Shown: piece after piece, positions 59,361-64,000 of the stretch | Layout: each line of letters begins with the position of its first letter | Numbering within the stretch: the first letter of the stretch is position 1 | Source of the DNA: Dasypus novemcinctus | Lineage: Eukaryota > Chordata > Mammalia > Cingulata > Dasypodidae | NCBI RefSeq assembly: GCF_030445035.2 | Contig: NC_080683.1 | Coordinates: 90,729,675-90,793,674 of the forward strand | Direction of reading: 5' to 3' | DNA: 64,000 bases | Notes under the pieces: generated by a model | What the model was told of the DNA's origin: nothing | Seen by the model: the letters and a program-made list of their open reading frames with translations, nothing else | The model's database searches: none | Position numbers and translations under genes: made by a program

Positions 59361-62340
59361 GTTTTTAAAATGGGAAACTGTAAAGTTTAAACAAAAGCAC
59401 AAAATGTGGACAGTGCAGGGCGTAGTTGGGAAAAGGAGGCCTCTAGCCCAAACATAAGACAGGTAAGGAGGAAGAGGGTTAAAACAGGGGGTAAAGGGAG
59501 AAGATGCTAAGATGGGGAACCACTGAGGTGTTCAAATAGGGAAGAGGCCTGTTGAGAGCTTTCTGGTGGTGGTTCTGACTGCAGAGTGCAGGGCGCGGGA
59601 GGAGCTGGTGCAGGAGGCAGGAACAGGAGATTGCAGTGCGGGAGCCGTGGCCATGGTCAGCGGGGAAGGAGGAGGCCTGAGGAGAGGCTGTTGCCCTGAG
59701 CTGGAACGTAGTGCAAAGAACGTGGAGGGACACACCACCAGCGGAACTCGCTGCCTGGCAGATTCAGGGTCCTGGGGAGGAGAAGAATACAGGGTCCCAG
59801 CAAAAGGATGAGCTTGGGTTACTGACACTACGGTGACACCACTAATAAAAAGTGCCATGCTCCTTATCATCTCTGCACCTTTTCCTTTTGTTTCTGACAA
59901 ATTCACTCTCCCCCCGAGATTTACCTCCCACTTCCTATGGCTCCTCTTCCTTTACTCTCAACTTAATCATCACTTCCTCCTGGAAGCCTTTCTTCACTCT
60001 TTGTGTACAGTGATGGTGCATTTTTCATAACAGGTATTCCATGCTGCGTGATATGACTGTTTCTCCAAGTCTTATCTTGGTTTCCTCTGAAGTAGAGCCT
60101 GAAAGGATGGTTTTTATGTGGGTAGGTTATTTGGGAATGTGATTGCAGGGAGGAGAAATGAGGAACAGGGGTAATGAAACAGGAAAGGAGGAGAAGCTTG
60201 TACAAAGATGCCTTATCACTTGACCACCACTGCAGACAACTGATGTTCAATCTTACAGGAGCTTCTGAGAATCCTTATGAAATGTGGCTCACAGTTGTGT
60301 ACACAGGAGAAGACAAGAGAAAGCATTTAGCCTTCGGCTTCCATCCTCCACTGGTCAGTGCTAGCCCCACAGCACTGGGCAGTCCCTGCCATCCCGATGG
60401 TGCTGGGTTTCTCCACGCCCCAGTGAAATTAGTCATAACCTGCATGGAATTGTATCCTGTAGCAGGACTGGACTAAGAGCAAGGCTGAGCAGCTTCAGAA
60501 CTCAGACTCCTGGGAGACGGTGACAGGAACAGAGAAAAGGCTCATTCTCCTGAGGATAGATGAGGCTTGGCAGAGACTAGGAGGCAGGGAAAGGCCAGGG
60601 CAGGGGGGAGAGGAGGGTCGGGACCCCTCCCCCCTCTGTCACCCCTGAGGGCTTTAATCACACCTACCATCTGCCATCTGGGACCATCTGTCTTCTTATT
60701 TCAGGGATTTGATTCATTCTCCTGTTTGGGTAATTTGTCCTATGAAGAGAATTCAGGGATGGAGATGTGAGTTGGTGATCATACAAATGGAGATGATGTA
60801 AGAAGCTTTAGGAGAGGAAGGTATCAAGAAAGACAATGTGAAAAGAAGAGGAAATTTACCATAGAATTTGTGTTATGTGGAAGGTGAGAATCCAGCGTGG
60901 ATATACACAGAATAGTCCAGCTGTTAGGAGAAAAACCTAAAGCATAGAGGCGCAGCCAGTGCTTGAAAGGAAGAGAACGGAAGCTGTTCTTTCAGGGAGT
61001 TTAAAGGTGAAGGGAGAGATGGGGGCAGATGTTGGAGGGAGCTGTCTTTGGTTTAAGAAAAGAAGAATTTAATCATATTTAGAGGCCCAAGAAAAGGGGC
61101 GAGGGGAGGGGTGAAGATGCCCAGGAGAAGAGTAAGAAAGATAGACTTTTGAGAAGCTGGGGGTGGGGGGTAGCAAGGGAACTTGTCTAATACTAAAAGG
61201 ATGCCAAGTCCACATCTCCCTCCTCCAGCCAACCCTCAGGCAGTGGGGGTCTTCTTGGCCCCTGACCCACACAGTCCAAGCCTCTTAGGGTCTGGGGGAC
61301 CTGGGCTGGGAAGGAGCCTTGAGACCACAAGGAACCTCCAAGGTGGGCTCAGAAGCACTCACAAAGCTCAGAGCAGAGCCAGGGTTTCATAGCTTTAAAA
61401 GAGTTTGAACTCAGTGAGGCTGTTCACCGTTAAGGAGACAGAGAGTCCATGGTGTGAACTTTAGAGCCTGTGCACAGATATACACTGGCTCATGGTGGTG
61501 CAATGAATGCAGACTCCTGGGAGTTCCCCTAAGTTCTAGGTCACGAACTGCCTCTTACCCCCCCCCCCCCACGTGGCACTGCTGAAGGACCTCACCCTCC
61601 TGGGCTTCTGTGACACACAATTCCCTTAGGACTTCCATAAGAAGGTGGGCTGTGGGCTCCAGGATCTACCACACTATCACCTGAGCAGGAAAGACCAGGA
61701 GAAGGTCAAGACTTCAGAGCGATCATGAGAATAGGCAGTGGCCAGGACGATGTGGACATCAAGGCCCCTGGCAAGCTCCAGATGGCCAGGTGCAACTGCA
61801 GGATTCTGCCATTTGCGGCATCCTCGACCTGTACCAGAGGAACACATGACTGTACAAGGCACTACTGGAAGGCAGCGGGCCCAGAGCGTCCAGCAGATTG
61901 GTAAGGGGGTCTTGGGGTTGGCTTGCATCAGTGGGGAGACACAGCTTCATTGTCTTGGGTTGCGTGGGCAAGCGACTGCTGTTCAAGCCAAGGCCTTTGT
62001 TTTCAACATCATATTTTATGACCTTTACTTGCAGGATGGGATAGAGCAGCCCCTGGGCCTGCAAACGATCTACACCTTGCAGCACTTATTGTATCAGAGT
62101 GCTGTGCCTCCTTGCACTGTAAACTCAATTAACACAGCCATCACCCCATCAATGACTTTACTATAAAGCAAGGGGCATCCCAGTGAGGCAGTCCAGTGTG
62201 GACTGGTAGACCCAAGAGCCTTAGCTCAAGACTTCAAGAAAGGAAAGATAGGAGAGGTGGCCCTGGACGTGTCTCCCTGGATAAACTGGGATGGATCAGA
62301 ACCTTTTAGCTTTGTTTAGGGCCCACTGAAAAATGCACCG
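59361..62340. other. Gene-free intergenic DNA, partly L2-like
   Basis: No gene supported. An L2-like stretch lies at about 59870-60010 ('cctcctggaagcctttcttc'). There is a C run at 61559-61570. The stretch 61570-61960 is GC-rich and has retrocopy-like texture, but I could not identify a parent gene. Confidence 0.35.
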
Positions 62341-62960
62341 AATCTAATCTCTACACCACACCCCACACGGGAGAGTGAGCATGCGCCGCTGGAGATGAGG
62401 GAGGCAGCAGCAATTGAGATCAAGCACAGGTCACATCCCAGAAAGCTGAAGAAACTGGGGGAAGAAGGAATTCTTTGTTACAACAGCTCCTTGGTCTGTC
62501 ATAGAGCAGCAAAGCAATCCATCCAGAGCTCAAGGGTGCCACCTACAGACACGCTCCAGGCATGGGCGTGGCTCCCGGAGCCCCTCCTGCTGCTGTGGAA
62601 GGAGCGTCCTTCCCACGCCCCGCCCAACCAGCCCACAAAACCCGGGGACCATCGAGACCACCCAAACGAGCAAAGCGAAGAATGCCAAAAGGGTTAAAAC
62701 TGCAGAAGGGCTAGAAGCCAGGACATGGGAGAACTGAAGAAGTTGTTTGCTTCCCGAGGCGCTGAAAGACCAGGACATGATTGATTAATGACCGACTTCT
62801 GTTACCGTGTGAAGTTTTTCATCTGTGTATCACATCGCAAGGAATAAAGGGGTCTTGTCCCTTTATCAGTCCCTTGGATTGACAGCAGGTCCGGAGCACC
62901 TTGATCCAGAATGTTGCATCAAGACTTCCAAACACTGAAACAAAATAAATATTAGAAGAA
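62341..62960 (+). repeat. Possible old LTR (unresolved)
   Basis: GC-rich sequence leads to AATAAA at 62843-62848 with a U5-like following part. The layout is reminiscent of an ERV1 LTR, but I could not find TG...CA ends with a duplication. Could equally be unique sequence. Confidence 0.25.
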
Positions 62961-63740
62961 ATCCCTATCCTATGTCAGTCCCTTCGGTGCACAGCGGCTG
63001 GTTCCCTCTTCTGCTGATAGGAGGATTACATTACTGCAAAAGGGGAGAAAATGGTTTGCCAGTATTAGACCACTGCAAGCAGAAGACTGAAATTAGTGCA
63101 GGCTTCTGTAGAGAGGAGTGTTTCTCTCACTCTGAACTGTGTACTGCGCAGGCGAGTTGGCTGGAGGTTCAGGAGTCGGCTCTGAAGAAAAAAAAAACGC
63201 AAAGTATTAAATTTCACAAGCTGTTTGTACTCAAATGTATTTTCTCAGTTTCAGATTCTCAGCTATTTTACTGAGTGGAAAGCCTTGAACTGAAAGGGTT
63301 CAAGAAGAATAATGTAGCATTTCCTTATGTCTCAGGAAACACTTTTTATGGTAACTTGTCAGATTGTCTATAAACAAACCCACTTTTTTCTAAGACATTG
63401 ATAAAGTCTTCTTTCTGCATGTGCTATTTTATACAAGAACACTTCAGATGTGTTATTAGATGTGACAGATTTTAACAAATTGTATTAGATTTGTATCAAC
63501 TACTTACAGTATTCTGCGAATCACTGCCTTTTTGTTGAAAAAGATGGCCTATTTTGAGCCTCCGTATAGGTACATTATTATCTTGGCAACCACACACACA
63601 CAAACATTCAAAACTCTCTCCGAAAATAATGGCTAAGAGAAGTATGTCTGTTTTAGTGTGTTACCATTACTGTATTTGTTTATTATAAAGGTAGAAATTT
63701 AGTATTCAGTGCAGTTTTCAGTAAAAAGTAATACTAATTT
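62961..63740. other. Unassigned intergenic DNA
   Basis: No gene or named repeat. Short (CA)n at 63591-63603. Confidence 0.35.
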
Positions 63741-63945
63741 GGAAGTGGATGTGGCTCAAACAGTTGAGTGCCTGCCTTCCACATGGGTGGTCCTGGGTCC
63801 AGTTCCCAGTGCCTCCTGAAAAACAATAAACAACAAATGAAAAAACCAACTCTGGGAAGCCAGTGTGGCTCAGTGGTTGAGCTCCCGCTTTCCACATACA
63901 AGGTCCTGGGTTCAATCCCTGACCTTGGTACTTAAAAAAAGAAAG
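63741..63945 (+). mobile_element. Dimeric DAS-III-like SINE
   Basis: Two heads: 'ggaagtggatgtggctcaaa' at 63741 and 'ggaagccagtgtggctcagt' near 63856, with B boxes 'gggtccagttcc' and 'gggttcaatccc'. They are joined by an A-rich linker and end in a poly(A)-like run near 63932. Confidence 0.88.
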
Positions 63946-64000
63946 GAATATTAAATTTTTAAAGGATGATAAAAAGACTTTTCATTTCATCTTTGAGGCA

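Overview
This is mammalian nuclear DNA, most likely from a xenarthran and probably an armadillo of the Dasypus type. The main argument is its repeat content. At least 18 places carry tRNA-derived SINEs whose head reads like a tRNA A box and B box (tggctcagtggttgag ... ggttcaat). They match my memory of the DAS SINEs described from armadillo. They occur with LINE-1 copies of a matching 3' UTR type, plus older pan-mammalian repeats (MIR, L2, MLT1/MLT2 LTRs, Tigger1). Armadillo versus sloth cannot be settled by eye.

The one intact protein-coding gene is MARCKS on the plus strand. It has a CpG-rich promoter, a first exon with the start at 26888 and donor at 26990, a 1730-bp intron, and a second exon (28720 onward) with the stop at 29623-29625, giving 335 residues. 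A long AU-rich 3' UTR carries several poly(A) signals. The proximal pair near 30820-30835 and the distal one at 32445 would give mRNAs of about 2.6 and 4.2 kb.

Layout. 1-5440: 3' half of a fairly young LINE-1 (ORF2 with one nonsense codon and one 1-nt frameshift, then a 2.8-kb G-rich 3' UTR). 5900-7950: an old L1 split by a younger L1 3' fragment that is itself split by a SINE, plus a dimeric SINE. 8275-8617: Tigger1 remnant. 9333-10891: MLT2-like and MLT1 LTRs and a SINE. 11868-12235: MIR. 13500-15487: three SINEs. 15618-16500: retropseudogene of the short SRSF10 isoform. 18700-22070: L1 pieces and SINEs. 22400-23490: L2. 23900-24560: a CpG-rich block about 2 kb upstream of MARCKS. 26376-32470: MARCKS. 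32470-64000: mostly non-coding intergenic DNA with SINEs, old L1s, MIRs and three better-preserved LTRs. Two of these have betaretrovirus-like architecture: a 356-bp solo LTR at 36727-37082, and a 949-bp minus-strand LTR at 43375-44323 still joined to a tRNA-Lys primer-binding site. The third is an ERVL-type LTR at 40259-40775.

I found no operon-like system, CRISPR array, or clearly new gene. The points most worth a second look are the LTR+PBS element bounded by 6-bp repeats, the nested L1 and SINE chronology, a CTCF-like site in the MARCKS intron, a strong G-quadruplex motif just past the distal MARCKS poly(A) signal, and the A11 and (GCC)10 runs inside the MARCKS coding exon.
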